From assembly GCF_044582145.1 (NCBI RefSeq), contig NZ_JBDODO010000007.1: a stretch of DNA of 64,000 bases. The stretch is one strand, 5' to 3'. A model generated the notes under the pieces. It was given only the letters and a program-made list of their open reading frames with translations, searched no databases and had not been told where the DNA came from. Shown in pieces: positions 9,062 through 18,609 of the stretch. Source of the stretch: Guyparkeria sp016278265 (GTDB lineage: Bacteria; Pseudomonadota; Gammaproteobacteria; Halothiobacillales; Halothiobacillaceae). How positions within the stretch are numbered: the first letter of the stretch is position 1; every line of letters begins with the position of its first letter. A program made the position numbers and the translations under genes.

Positions 9062-9627
9062 ACCGGCGTGCGCCGCGGGCCGGCTTGGGACTGGGACTGG
9101 CGATCCTGCTGGGCTGGGGCAGTGCGCCGGCCCTGGCCGACTCGTTCGAGACCGAGCAATCCCTGGGTAACAGCGTGCTCGCCCTGCAGGGATCGGGCAC
9201 CGCCCGCTACCTGATCTGGGACGTCTACGACGCGGCGCTCTACGCACCAGCCGAGGCCAACGAAAATGCCATCGTCAACGCCGAGGTGCCCATGAGCCTG
9301 ATCCTCGAGTACCACCGCGACGTGGGCGCAGACGATATCCGCAAGGCGACCTGGGTGGCGCTGGACGAGCAGTACGCGGGCGAGGAACGCGAGGCGATCC
9401 GCCCCAAGATCGATGCCATCCAGAGCGCCATGATCGACGTGACCGATGACGATCGCTACCGACTCGACTGGGACCCCGAGGCACGACGCCTGACCCTGAG
9501 CCTCAACGACGAGATCCGCTTCGAGTCCGCCGACCGTGAACTGGCGCGGGCCTATTTCGGCATCTGGCTGGCGGAGCCGCCGCTATCGGACCAGCTGCGC
9601 ACCGCCCTGCTGTCACGGGTGGACTGA
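9058..9627 (+). CDS. Chalcone-isomerase-like periplasmic protein
   Basis: 189-residue secreted protein with a cleavable signal (about 1-27, ending APALA). The remainder resembles the bacterial chalcone-isomerase-like domain: AARYLIWDVYDAALY-type segment (here GTARYLIWDVYDAALYAP, near 45-62) and SLILEYHRDV. Catalytic activity is not implied; bacterial members may bind fatty acids. Last gene of the operon, entered by a four-base overlap (ATGA at 9058). Confidence 0.78.
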   Translation: MNRRAPRAGLGLGLAILLGWGSAPALADSFETEQSLGNSVLALQGSGTARYLIWDVYDAALYAPAEANENAIVNAEVPMSLILEYHRDVGADDIRKATWVALDEQYAGEEREAIRPKIDAIQSAMIDVTDDDRYRLDWDPEARRLTLSLNDEIRFESADRELARAYFGIWLAEPPLSDQLRTALLSRVD

Positions 9628-9694
9628 CAGCGCGGCAGCGCGGTGAGGGGAAGGGAGATCATCCGGACGACCGGACCGAAAATCGGAAGGGCTC

Positions 9695-10882
9695 TCAGAC
9701 GGCCGCCGGCAGCGGCTCCTCGATCGCCCGCCGGGCAGGCAGGTATTCCCACCAGGCCACGGCCGGGCCGTCGGGTGCCATCGGCCGGAGGTAGCGGGCA
9801 TGCTCGGCTTCCTTGCCGACATTGTCGTAGTCCATGCCGTCCTTGTGGAAGGAGGCAAGGATGCGCTGGCGCGAGATCTCTTCCTTGCCGTTGATCAGCC
9901 CGGGGTGATTGCGCAGCACGAAATCCGGCTGGAAGAAGAAGTAGGTGTAATCGAAGCCGTACGGGTTGCGCGGGTGGTCTGCCGGGTAGCAGACGCCGAA
10001 GGCCGTGAGGAACATGGGCTCGCCGGCCCACTCGAACTTCCAGCCCGGCTTGCCGTCCACGTGCCGCAGGCAGTTCGACCCGGCCGGGTCGATCCGGTTG
10101 AGCCCGTCAAGCAAGGTCGCGGTGGTCTCGGCCAGCCGTTCGATCGAGCTACTGAACGAGGCGGGCAGACGGAAGGCCAGCCCCTTGAACCGTTCCTTGT
10201 GCGCGACCGTCATGAAGCGAAACAGGTCCTCGCCGAACTGGCGCACGTTGGCCTCGAAATCCCGCGCCGGATCGTAGTCGCGCGCCCCCCAGTACTTGCC
10301 CGATGGGGCGAAGATGCAGCGGGTCTTGTCGACCGCGCCCATGAACTCGAGATGTGTGGGCGAGTAGACCGGCACGTGTGCCGCACGGCGCGCAAAACCC
10401 GCGCGAACCACATCGGCCACCTCGGCGCGCATCACCTGCGGGTGCACCTCGGCCATGTGCTCGGGGAACTGGGCGGCGATGACCGCGAACAGGGTATTGG
10501 TCAGGCTCTGCAGGCTCGCCAGCCCGTTGACCGGCAGCGACTCGGCCAGCACCGGCGCCTCGTTGTAGAAACGCAGCGTGGCCGCGAGATCGGCCAGCCG
10601 CTCGGGGAGCATCGCGGCGGGAAAGAGCGTGCGCCCTTCCTCGGACTGGCAGGTCTTGAGCGCCTTGTCGGCCTGAACGTAGTAGCGGTGGGCCGTCTCC
10701 AGGACCAGGAAGGAGAGCAGGGACAGGTCGAGGTCGTCGGCGCTGCGCGGGGTCTGCCAGTCACGTTCGGCCAGGGCCTCGGCCAGACGGATGGCCGCCG
10801 CGTCGTCGAGCGTGACGCCCTGATCAAACGCCCAGCCGCCCACCAGCCGACGACCCAGCACAAACTGCTTCATGATATTCAT
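9695..10882 (-). CDS. Unrecognised 395-residue protein
   Basis: I do not recognise the family. The frame is a real gene by codon character: a soluble, mixed-composition protein without signal peptide or membrane segment. Notable stretches are CIFAPSGKYWGARDYDP mid-protein and a C-terminal YTYFFFQPDFVLRNHPG segment followed by a Lys/Glu-rich tract (NGKEEISRQRILASFHKDG). The ATG at 10882 is preferred (GGGG six bases upstream); a GTG at 10906 would add eight residues. It converges with the six-gene operon and has its own upstream gap of about 180 bases after a terminator, so it is probably monocistronic. Confidence 0.7.
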   Translation of the reverse strand: MNIMKQFVLGRRLVGGWAFDQGVTLDDAAAIRLAEALAERDWQTPRSADDLDLSLLSFLVLETAHRYYVQADKALKTCQSEEGRTLFPAAMLPERLADLAATLRFYNEAPVLAESLPVNGLASLQSLTNTLFAVIAAQFPEHMAEVHPQVMRAEVADVVRAGFARRAAHVPVYSPTHLEFMGAVDKTRCIFAPSGKYWGARDYDPARDFEANVRQFGEDLFRFMTVAHKERFKGLAFRLPASFSSSIERLAETTATLLDGLNRIDPAGSNCLRHVDGKPGWKFEWAGEPMFLTAFGVCYPADHPRNPYGFDYTYFFFQPDFVLRNHPGLINGKEEISRQRILASFHKDGMDYDNVGKEAEHARYLRPMAPDGPAVAWWEYLPARRAIEEPLPAAV

Positions 10883-11059
10883 GGCACGCCCCGTATTCTT
10901 GCTCACCTGTCATCCCGCAAGTCACTGTTCTGAAACATCAAACCAGCGACTTCGGACACCCCGCCGCGCCGAGCGGAGCGCGCAATCTACCGGATAATGG
11001 CCTTGGGCGCAAAAAAGGGGGGCAAAAGCGGGCCACGCAATCGCGCTAAGCCCTTGCAG

Positions 11060-11077
11060 AAAAACGGGTTTTACCCG
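11060..11077 (-). terminator. Rho-independent terminator after rluE
   Basis: On the minus strand CGGGT-loop-ACCCG is followed by five T, about 65 bases beyond the end of the maeB-exonuclease-rluE unit. The stem is short but the placement is right. Confidence 0.55.
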
Positions 11078-11140
11078 ACAAGGCGGGTCGGAAAATCACG
11101 GGACGGGATGATCGCGACGCACCCGCCGGGGAGCGGCTTG

Positions 11141-11686
11141 TCAGGCGGTCAGTTCACGCCATTCGCCCGGGCCAAGACCATCGAGCCGATAAGGGCCGAT
11201 CGCGACCCGGATCAGGCGCAGGGTGGGAAAGCCGACGTGGGCAGTCATGCGTCGGACCTGGCGGTTGCGACCCTCGCGCAGGGTGATCTGCACCCAACTG
11301 GTCGGCACGCTCTTGCGATAGCGCACTGGCGGATCGCGTGGCCAGAGCCAGTCGGGCTCGGCGCCCCGCTCGGCGCCGGCCGGGCGGGTAGGGCCGTCCT
11401 TGAGCGTCACGCCGGCGCGCAGCGCGACCAGCGCGGCCTCGTCTATCTCGCCCTCGACCTGGGCGAGATAGACCTTGGCGAGCTTGTGGCGGGGATCGGC
11501 CAGCCGGTTCTGTAGGCGCCCGTCGTCGGTAAGCAGCAACAGCCCCTCGCTGTCGCGGTCGAGGCGGCCGGCAGGGTAGACGCCGGGGAAGTCGATCCAG
11601 TCGGCGAGTGTCGCCGCCGGGCTGTTGGTCTCGGCCGTGAACTGGGACAGGCAGTCGAACGGTTTGTTGAAGGCGAGCAGGCTCAT
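11141..11686 (-). CDS. rluE: 23S rRNA pseudouridine synthase, RluE type
   Basis: Isomerises a uridine in 23S rRNA (U2457 in E. coli) to pseudouridine. 181 residues, matching the short RsuA/RluE class without an S4 domain. The catalytic motif is YPAGRLDRDSEGLLLLT (about 38-54; Asp in GRLDRDSEG). C-terminal EGRNRQVRRMTAHVGFPTLRL is the second signature. The ATG at 11686 overlaps the upstream exonuclease stop by four bases. Confidence 0.9.
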   Translation of the reverse strand: MSLLAFNKPFDCLSQFTAETNSPAATLADWIDFPGVYPAGRLDRDSEGLLLLTDDGRLQNRLADPRHKLAKVYLAQVEGEIDEAALVALRAGVTLKDGPTRPAGAERGAEPDWLWPRDPPVRYRKSVPTSWVQITLREGRNRQVRRMTAHVGFPTLRLIRVAIGPYRLDGLGPGEWRELTA

Positions 11687-12600
11687 GCCGAACGAACCAG
11701 TGGGGTTTCCCAGGCCTCCCAACGCTCGATCTGGGTAGGGTCGGCGCCGGCCTGCTCGAGGAGCTTGACCAGCGCGGGACGATCGATCCCCTGCCATGGC
11801 GACGGGGTCTCGGCCAACGGCAGATCACACACGATCTCGGTGAGTTGCCGTGATAGTCGCACCTGCGTCTCGTGCTCCTGCAACAGCCGCTGGGCGCGCG
11901 GGGCACCGCGGAACTTCATGCCGTAGACAGCCGAGAGGTTCTCGTAGATGCCGTCGATGCAGCCGTGCTTGCGCAGCAGGCGGGCGGCGGTATGCGGCCC
12001 GATGCCCGGTACGCCGGGAATGTTGTCGGCCACGTCGCCGGATAGCGCCAGCCAGTCGGCGATCTGCGCCGGGCGCACGCCGAAGCGACGCTCGACGTCT
12101 CCGTAGGCCATCACCGAGCCGCGCATGGGGTTGTACCAGCGATCGTCCGGACCCAGCAGCTGGGCCAGATCCTTGTCGCCGGTGACGATGGTCACCGCCC
12201 GCTCGCGGCTACGCAGCAGCCCGACCAGGGTGCCGATCACGTCGTCGGCCTCGAAGCCGGCATGGTCCAGCGCGCCGAAACCGGCCGCGGCGGCCAGCTC
12301 GCGGCAACGCGGAAACTGATCCTTGAGATCGACGGGCGTGGGCGGGCGGTGCCCCTTGTAGTCGGGATAGATCGCCTGGCGATGGCCTCGACCGCAGGGG
12401 GCATCGAAAATAGCCGCGATGATCGGTGCCGGCTGGTTGGGCAGCCAGGTTGATTCGAGCAGTGCCAGCAGGTAGTCGGCAAAACCCAGCACGGCATTGA
12501 CCGGCCGCCCGGCTTGATCGCTGCGCCCCTTCTCGTAGACGTGCCACGCCCGCCAGATCTGGGCGTGGGAATCGATCAACCAGGCACGCGCCTGACTCAT
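11683..12600 (-). CDS. 5'-3' exonuclease (PolI 5'-nuclease-like, stand-alone)
   Basis: Structure-specific 5' nuclease like the N-terminal domain of DNA polymerase I, here as a separate 305-residue protein without a polymerase domain. Metal-binding acidic residues appear in LIDSHAQIWRAW, FDAP, HAGFEADDVIGTL and TIVTGDKDLAQLL; the helix-hairpin-helix follows (GDVADNIPGVPGIGPHTAARLL, residues about 185-206). Probably acts in Okazaki-flap or repair processing. The four-base overlaps with maeB before it and rluE after it mark an operon. Confidence 0.88.
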   Translation of the reverse strand: MSQARAWLIDSHAQIWRAWHVYEKGRSDQAGRPVNAVLGFADYLLALLESTWLPNQPAPIIAAIFDAPCGRGHRQAIYPDYKGHRPPTPVDLKDQFPRCRELAAAAGFGALDHAGFEADDVIGTLVGLLRSRERAVTIVTGDKDLAQLLGPDDRWYNPMRGSVMAYGDVERRFGVRPAQIADWLALSGDVADNIPGVPGIGPHTAARLLRKHGCIDGIYENLSAVYGMKFRGAPRAQRLLQEHETQVRLSRQLTEIVCDLPLAETPSPWQGIDRPALVKLLEQAGADPTQIERWEAWETPLVRSA

Positions 12601-13865
12601 CCGGCCTCCGGCATCGGGTGCGGGCGATAGGTCATCCGGGCGACCCCGTCGGTCTCGGCGGCCTTAGCGACCGCGGCGGGCAGACGCTCGATCAGGCGCG
12701 GATCGAACGGCTTGGGCAGGATGTACTCCGGGCCGAAGGCCATCTCGTCGAGCTCGTAGGCTGCCAGCACGGAGGCCGGCACGGCCTCGCGGGCGAGTGC
12801 CGCCAGCGCCTCGACGCAGGCGATCTTCATGTTGGGCGTGATGCTGCGCGCCCGGCAGTCGAGCGCACCACGGAAGATGAACGGGAAGGCCAGCACGTTG
12901 TTGACCTGGTTGGGGTAGTCGCTGCGCCCGGTGGCCATGATCAGATCATCGCGCACCTGGTGGGCGAGCTCGGGGAGGATCTCCGGGTCCGGGTTGGCCA
13001 GCGCGAAGACCACCGGCTTGTCCGCCATGCTGGCGAGCATCTCCTCGCCGATCAGGTTGGGCGCCGACAGGCCGACGAAGGCATCGGCACCCACCAGCGC
13101 CTCGGCAAGCGTGCGCGCCTCGGTCTTGGCGGCAAAGCGACGATGATGCTCGGGCAGGTCCTCGAGCCCCTCGTGCAGTACGCCGACCCGGTCGACCACC
13201 AGCAGGTTCTCGCGCTTGAGGCCCATGTCGAGCAGCAGGTTGAGGGTGGCCGTGCCGGCCGCCCCGGCGCCGACCAGCACCAGCCGCGCCTCATCGAGGC
13301 GCTTGCCCTGCAGGCGCAAGGCATTGGTCAGGCCCGCGGCGATGATGATTGCCGTGCCGTGCTGGTCGTCGTGGAAGACGGGGATATCCATCGCCTTCTT
13401 CAGCGCGGACTCGATCTCGAAGCAGCGCGGCGCGCAGATGTCCTCGAGGTTGATGCCGCCGAACGACGGCTCGAGTCGGCGGACCGTGTCGATGAAGGCC
13501 TGCGGGTTTTCCGCCTCGACCTCCAGATCGACCACATCGATGTCGGCGAAGCGCTTGAACAGCACGCCCTTGCCCTCCATCACCGGCTTGGATGCCAGCG
13601 GCCCGAGATTGCCCAGCCCCAGAATCGCCGAGCCATCGGAGATCACCGCCACCAGATTGCCGCGGGCGGTGTACTGCCAGGCGGCGTCCGGGTCGGCGGC
13701 AATGGCGCGCACCGGCTCGGCCACGCCGGGCGAGTAGGCCAGCGCCAGATCGCGCGCGGTCTCGGTGGGCTTGGTGATCGCCGTGGCGATCTTCCCCGGC
13801 TGCGGCTTGGCGTGGTAATCGAGCGCTTCGGCGCGCCGTTGTTCGGCATCGGGACGTTGGGTCAT
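12597..13865 (-). CDS. maeB: NAD(P)-dependent malic enzyme
   Basis: Oxidative decarboxylation of malate to pyruvate and CO2 with NAD(P) reduction. 422 residues: this is the short form without the C-terminal phosphotransacetylase-like domain of E. coli MaeB. Recognisable are the YSPGVAEPVRAI and GNLVAVISDGSAILGLGNLG blocks near residues 44-90, the metal site FEIES/FHDDQHGTA and the Rossmann loop VLVGAGAAGTA near 195. It supplies pyruvate and NADPH from the C4 pool. First gene of a three-gene unit. Confidence 0.93.
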   Translation of the reverse strand: MTQRPDAEQRRAEALDYHAKPQPGKIATAITKPTETARDLALAYSPGVAEPVRAIAADPDAAWQYTARGNLVAVISDGSAILGLGNLGPLASKPVMEGKGVLFKRFADIDVVDLEVEAENPQAFIDTVRRLEPSFGGINLEDICAPRCFEIESALKKAMDIPVFHDDQHGTAIIIAAGLTNALRLQGKRLDEARLVLVGAGAAGTATLNLLLDMGLKRENLLVVDRVGVLHEGLEDLPEHHRRFAAKTEARTLAEALVGADAFVGLSAPNLIGEEMLASMADKPVVFALANPDPEILPELAHQVRDDLIMATGRSDYPNQVNNVLAFPFIFRGALDCRARSITPNMKIACVEALAALAREAVPASVLAAYELDEMAFGPEYILPKPFDPRLIERLPAAVAKAAETDGVARMTYRPHPMPEAG

Positions 13866-13989
13866 GGGGGCCTGGGCAGTGTGGGTTTGGGCGGTGTGGC
13901 TGACGGGCGCCCATCTTATCAGCGCCCGCTGTACTCGTCAGGGCGATCGACTCCAGGATCCCGGGCTCCTTCGGCGCTATGCTGCCCGC

Positions 13990-14502
13990 ATGTGCACCTC
14001 ACCACGCTCGCTGGCCTCCCGGCCGCTCACCACCGCCCTCCTGCTGGGCGCGTTGCTGCTGGTCGCGTGGCTGGCATGGGGCAACCCGTTGCCCGACGAC
14101 GGCGCCCAGCGAGTGATGTGGCTCGGCGACGAGCGCTTCCGGATCGAACTGGCGACCACCCCATCGAGCCGACTGCGGGGGCTGATGCACCGCCCGCCGC
14201 TGACAAGCAACGAGGGCATGCTGTTCATCTACCCCGACGAGGCCCCGCGCTCGTTCTGGATGAAGAACGTCTCGTTTGCCATCGACATTCTCTATCTCGA
14301 CGTCGACTGGCGCCTGGTTCACCTGCACGCGGCCGTGCCGCCCTGCCGCAGCGATCCCTGTCCCGGCTATCCGAGCCAGAAAGCGGCGCGCTACGTGCTG
14401 GAGCTACCCGCCGGCACGGCAAGCCGCCTGTCACTGGAGCCGGGCACGCGACTCGATCCACCCCTCCCGGCCGGCGTCACCAAGAAAAAGGCCCCGGAAT
14501 AA
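13990..14502 (+). CDS. DUF192 family membrane-anchored protein
   Basis: 170 residues with an N-terminal membrane anchor (TALLLGALLLVAWLAWG, about 15-31) and an extracytoplasmic DUF192 domain: RLRGLMHRPPL, NEGMLFIYPDEAPRSFWMKN and DILYLDVDW are the family signature. Function is unknown. The ATG at 13990 gives the expected N-terminal signal; a longer open frame begins inside the maeB promoter region and is not needed. The stop codon lies in the loop of the downstream terminator. Confidence 0.85.
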   Translation: MCTSPRSLASRPLTTALLLGALLLVAWLAWGNPLPDDGAQRVMWLGDERFRIELATTPSSRLRGLMHRPPLTSNEGMLFIYPDEAPRSFWMKNVSFAIDILYLDVDWRLVHLHAAVPPCRSDPCPGYPSQKAARYVLELPAGTASRLSLEPGTRLDPPLPAGVTKKKAPE

Positions 14503-14513
14503 CCGGGGCCTTT
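14487..14513. terminator. Bidirectional terminator between DUF192 gene and ompA-family gene
   Basis: Perfect 11-bp stem (AAAGGCCCCGG / CCGGGGCCTTT) around a 5-base loop that contains the DUF192 stop codon. The A run on the left makes a T run on the minus strand, so it serves the convergent OmpA lipoprotein gene as well. Confidence 0.85.
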
Positions 14514-14539
14514 GTCATCGGGACTAGCCTCGCGGCTTA

Positions 14540-15196
14540 TTACTGCTGCGGCAGGATCAGGATCTCGACCCGACGGTTCTGCGCACGACCCTCGTAGGTG
14601 TCGTTGGTCGCGATCGGGCGGCTAAACCCGTAGCCGACCGGCTGCAGGCGGCTGGCGTCCACCCCGGAACGCGCCAGGTAGCTCGTCACGCTCTGGGCGC
14701 GATTGAGCGACAGGGTCTGGTTGTGGCTCGCCGAGCCGGTCGAGTCGGTATGCCCCTCGACGCGTACCACGGTATTCGGGTACTGCTGGAGCGAGTAGGC
14801 CAGCTGATCGAGAGTGCTGCGGAACTGCGGCCTGATCTCGGCGCTGTCCGTGGCGAAGGTGATCGACTCGGGGGCCTGCAGGCGGATGGTGTCGCCCTGA
14901 CGCTGCACGTCCACGCCAGTACCTTGCATCTCCTGGCGCAACTCGCGCTCCTGCTGGTCCATCTGACGACCCACCAGGCCACCGACGGTGGCACCGACCG
15001 CGGCGCCGATCAGGGTGCCGCCGGTCTTGTTACCCGAGCCGGCAATCACGTTACCGAGCAGCGCGCCAGCGCCGGCACCGACGGTCGCCCCCGTCGCGGT
15101 CTTGCGGTTCTCGCCGGTGTAGGGGTTCTGCGCACAGCCGGCCAGTAGCATCACGCTAGCGGCAACGGCGATCAACGTCATGTGTTTCATGTTCAT
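14540..15196 (-). CDS. OmpA-family outer-membrane lipoprotein (YiaD-like)
   Basis: 218 residues. Signal ending in LLAGC lipidates the protein (Cys near 21). A glycine-zipper segment (ATVGAGAGALLGNVIAGSG and repeats, about 36-75) is followed by an OmpA C-terminal peptidoglycan-binding domain with VRVEGHTDSTGSASHN and LSLNRAQSV (about 144-170) and the terminal QNRRVEILI. It probably tethers the outer membrane to peptidoglycan. The mRNA leader contains a strong hairpin (15213-15250). Confidence 0.9.
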   Translation of the reverse strand: MNMKHMTLIAVAASVMLLAGCAQNPYTGENRKTATGATVGAGAGALLGNVIAGSGNKTGGTLIGAAVGATVGGLVGRQMDQQERELRQEMQGTGVDVQRQGDTIRLQAPESITFATDSAEIRPQFRSTLDQLAYSLQQYPNTVVRVEGHTDSTGSASHNQTLSLNRAQSVTSYLARSGVDASRLQPVGYGFSRPIATNDTYEGRAQNRRVEILILPQQ

Positions 15197-15212
15197 CTCT
15201 CCTTGGATGGTC

Positions 15213-15250
15213 GCCGGACTCGGGCGGCTGTCGCGCCGCCCGAGTCCGGC
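15213..15250. repeat. Perfect 16-bp hairpin in the leader of the OmpA lipoprotein gene
   Basis: GCCGGACTCGGGCGGC (15213-15228) pairs without mismatch with 15235-15250 around the loop TGTCGC. There is no T run in either direction, so it is not an ordinary terminator. It ends 17 bases upstream of the lipoprotein ATG and could affect its mRNA, or be an isolated palindromic repeat. Confidence 0.6.
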
Positions 15251-15353
15251 TGAATTTGCCAGTCGACCAGAAGCGGCCGGTTGACGGGCTTCAGATGCCC
15301 GCTATGACCCCACTCTGACCTTTGCAAACCCGATTGGTTCCCGCCCGCCCTCT

Positions 15354-16562
15354 TTAGAGAAATCCTCTGGTCGGCCACCAGACATTAGTGCATTTGCGCA
15401 AGGCAGACAGAAGATTGTCCAGGTCGGCCCGCTCGTGGGCGGCACTGAAGGTGATCCGCAGTCGCGCGCCCCCTTCCGGGACGGTGGGAGGGCGGATTGC
15501 CGGCACCAGGAGTCCGGCCGCGTCGAGCCGTTCGGCCATGGCCAGCGCCCGATCCGCCTCACCGACCTTGAGTGGCTGGATCGGCGTGGATGACGGCATC
15601 CGCTCGAGGCCCTCGATGCCGGCCACACCCTCACGAAACACGCTCACCAGGTCGGCCAGGTGATCTCGACGCCAGCCCTCGTCACGCACGATCGCCAGCG
15701 CGGCGCGCGAGGCCTCGGCCACGGCCGGCGGCTGAGCCGTGGTGAACAGGTAGGTGCGTGCCCGCTGCAGCAGCACCGCCAGCGGCTCGGCCGCACCGGC
15801 CACGAAGGCCCCCGCCGTGCCGAAGGCCTTGCCCAGTGTGCCAACCCGCAGCACCCGCTCGCCGGGTACCAGGCCGGCCGCCTCGAAGCTGCCGCGCCCT
15901 TGCGCGCCGAGCACACCGAAGGCATGTGCCTCGTCGATCACCAGCCAGGCATCGAATCGCTCCGCCAGCTCGACTAGCTCGGCCAGCGGCGCAACGTCAC
16001 CGTCCATGGAAAACACGCCGTCGGTGAGGATCATGCGCTCGCCGCGCGCCCGCTCGAGGCGGGCCTCGAGATCGGCCAGGTCGTTGTGGCGATAGCGTGA
16101 CAGGCGCGCACCGGAGAGTTGCACGGCATCGATCAGCGAGGCGTGATTGAGCCGGTCGGCGATCACGGTGTCGCCCCGCCCCACCAATGCCCCGACCACG
16201 CCGAGGTTCGCCATGTAGCCGGTGGAAAAGAGTCGCGCGGCATCCACGTCAAGCCAGCTGGCAAGCTCATCCTCGAGCCGTTGGTGGGATTCGAAGTGGC
16301 CGTTGATCAGGTGCGCGGAGCCGGCCCCCACCCCGTAGCGATCAATGCCCTCGCGCATGGCTGCGGCCAGCCGCGGATCGTTGGCCAACCCGAGGTAATC
16401 GTTGCTGCAGAAAGCCAGACGCTCGCGCCCATCGACCCGCATGCGCGGCCCCTGCGGCGAGGCGGCCACCCTCAACCGGCGGGTCAGCCCGGCCGCGGCG
16501 CGCTCGTCCAGCCACTGTGTCCAATCATGCTTTGTGATAGCGTCACCTTCACCGTAATCCAA
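15354..16562 (-). CDS. bioF: 8-amino-7-oxononanoate synthase
   Basis: PLP enzyme of biotin synthesis: condenses pimeloyl-ACP (or -CoA) with alanine to give 8-amino-7-oxononanoate. 402 residues, slightly longer than the usual 385. SNDYLGLA near 53, GAGSAHLINGH near 77, DEAHAFGVLG near 207 and the PLP-lysine segment VGTLGKAFGTAGAF near 240 are all present. No ATG or GTG occurs in frame at the N terminus; TTG at 16562 is the only plausible start. bioF stands apart from bioB (46626), so biotin genes are dispersed here. Confidence 0.9.
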   Translation of the reverse strand: MDYGEGDAITKHDWTQWLDERAAAGLTRRLRVAASPQGPRMRVDGRERLAFCSNDYLGLANDPRLAAAMREGIDRYGVGAGSAHLINGHFESHQRLEDELASWLDVDAARLFSTGYMANLGVVGALVGRGDTVIADRLNHASLIDAVQLSGARLSRYRHNDLADLEARLERARGERMILTDGVFSMDGDVAPLAELVELAERFDAWLVIDEAHAFGVLGAQGRGSFEAAGLVPGERVLRVGTLGKAFGTAGAFVAGAAEPLAVLLQRARTYLFTTAQPPAVAEASRAALAIVRDEGWRRDHLADLVSVFREGVAGIEGLERMPSSTPIQPLKVGEADRALAMAERLDAAGLLVPAIRPPTVPEGGARLRITFSAAHERADLDNLLSALRKCTNVWWPTRGFL

Positions 16563-16603
16563 GCGCCGGCAATCAGGCCGGACGCACTCCGAGGCTCGCC
16601 CGC

Positions 16604-18609
16604 ATGCGTCTGCCGGTCAACATCTTCCTGTGGACCTTTACCGCCACCCTGGTGCCGCTCGTGCTCCTGGTATGGGGCGTGACCAGCTACAGCGAACAGC
16701 GATTCCAGAAGGAAGTCAGCCGGGAGGTCGACGAGAACATCGATTCGCTGATCGGCGAGATGAGCAACCGGATGCGCTACGAGCGCGAAGTGGTCGATGG
16801 CATCGGCCAATCGCAGGAAATCCAGACGATGCTCAATGCCCTGATGGCCTCGTCCATGGGCATTCGTCACCCCGAGCTGACCTCGATGCGCATCAATGCC
16901 AACCGCTTTCTGGCCGGGCTGCAACGCACCGTGCCGGGGCTGGGGAGTATCCGCATTCTCGATGCGGCCGGCAACACGGTCATCAAGGTCACCCTGGGGC
17001 GGGTTGCCTCGCCCTCCTTCGACAGCCTGGGGCAGGTCCACTACGTCGAGGAGGAGTTCGACAATGACCGCTTCCTCCGGCGGCTGGAGGACCTGCCCAC
17101 CGACCAGATCAGTTTCATGACCCTGCCGCTGGCCTTCGGCGATGCGCTGCCCGACCGCGAACCGAGCACCCTGTATGCCGTGCGCCCGCTGCGCAACGTC
17201 GACGACCGGACCGCCGGTTACGTGGTGGTCAACACCTTCGGCGAGCAACTCGACGAGATACTCTCGTTCTCGCCCCGCCCCCGGGACGGCAAGGTGATGA
17301 TCATCGAACACAACACGGCCATGCCCGCGCGTGACGGCCTGCTGCTGTTCGACGATGAGCGCGGCATCAGCTTCATCAGCCCGTTCGAAAACGGCGGCAA
17401 GGCGGACTATCCCGACGCCCGACAGATCGACGGCGGCGCGTTCTGGGATGACGCCGTGGCGCAATCGAACGGCGCTTACCTGAGCGCGGATGGCGATACC
17501 CGCTACTACTACCAGGAGTACCATCCCTACCCGCACAGCCTTGCTTCGTGGTTCGTGGCATTCAAGCTGCCGGCCGACATCACCACCGCCCCGTTTCGCG
17601 ACATCCGGCTGAGCCTGTTCGGCTTCGGCCTGCTGGGCCTGCTGATGAGCCTGCTGTTCGCCGGTCTTGGGGCGCGATTCTTCGCCCGGCCGATCATCCG
17701 GCTTTCCGAAAGCCTCAAGCGATTCGCCGATGGTTACCGCGACGGCCCGATTCCGGTGGACTCGCGCACCACCGAGGTCCACGAACTGCAGGCCTCGTTC
17801 CGCTATCTGATCGAACAGCTCTCCAATGAGGCCCGCCGGCGTGACCGCGCGGAGAAGAAGGCCCTGCAACAGGCCAAGCTGGCCTCGATCGGCGAGATGG
17901 CCGCCGGCATCGGCCACGAGATCAACAACCCGCTCAACAACATCCTCACGCTCACCCGACTGGTCGAGCGCCAGCTCCCGGCCGATCAGCCCGGGGTCCA
18001 CGCGGACATGAACGACCTGCGCGCCGAGGCGCATCGCGCCAGCCGCATCGTGCGCGGCGTGATGAACTTCGCCCGCCAGCTCCCCCCCGAGCACGAGACC
18101 ATCGCGCTGGCCGAGTGGCTGGAAGAGGTAATCGACCGCATGGAGCCGGAGGCGATGGAGGCCGATGTGCACCTCGCCCTGCTGAGCGCCACCGCGCGCT
18201 GCGAGGCGGAATTCGACCCCGGCCAGATGGAACAGGTGATCGCCAACCTGGTACGCAACGCCATCCACGCGAGCCCCACCGGCGGGCATATACTGATCCA
18301 GGCCGAATGCCTCGATGAAACCATCCGGATCGAGATTCGCGACGAAGGCAGCGGCCTGCCGACCGAGGTGATCGAGCAGATCTTCGACCCGTTCTTCACC
18401 ACCAAGGCGGTCGATCGCGGCACGGGCCTGGGACTGTCGATCAGTCTGGGCATCGTGCAGTACCACGGCGGCGAGCTGACGCTGGAAAACCGGCGTGACT
18501 TGGGCGAGGACGCTACCGGCGTGCTCGCCCGCGTCGTGCTGCCGCGCCAAAAGGCACGACCGCGCATCATTCGCCCACCCGAGAAACCCACGCCATCGAC
18601 ACCGACGCC

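Noticed and set aside
12618..14597. 659-residue open frame opposite maeB
   Set aside because: Antisense shadow of a well-defined malic enzyme; Gly/Arg/His-rich without motifs.
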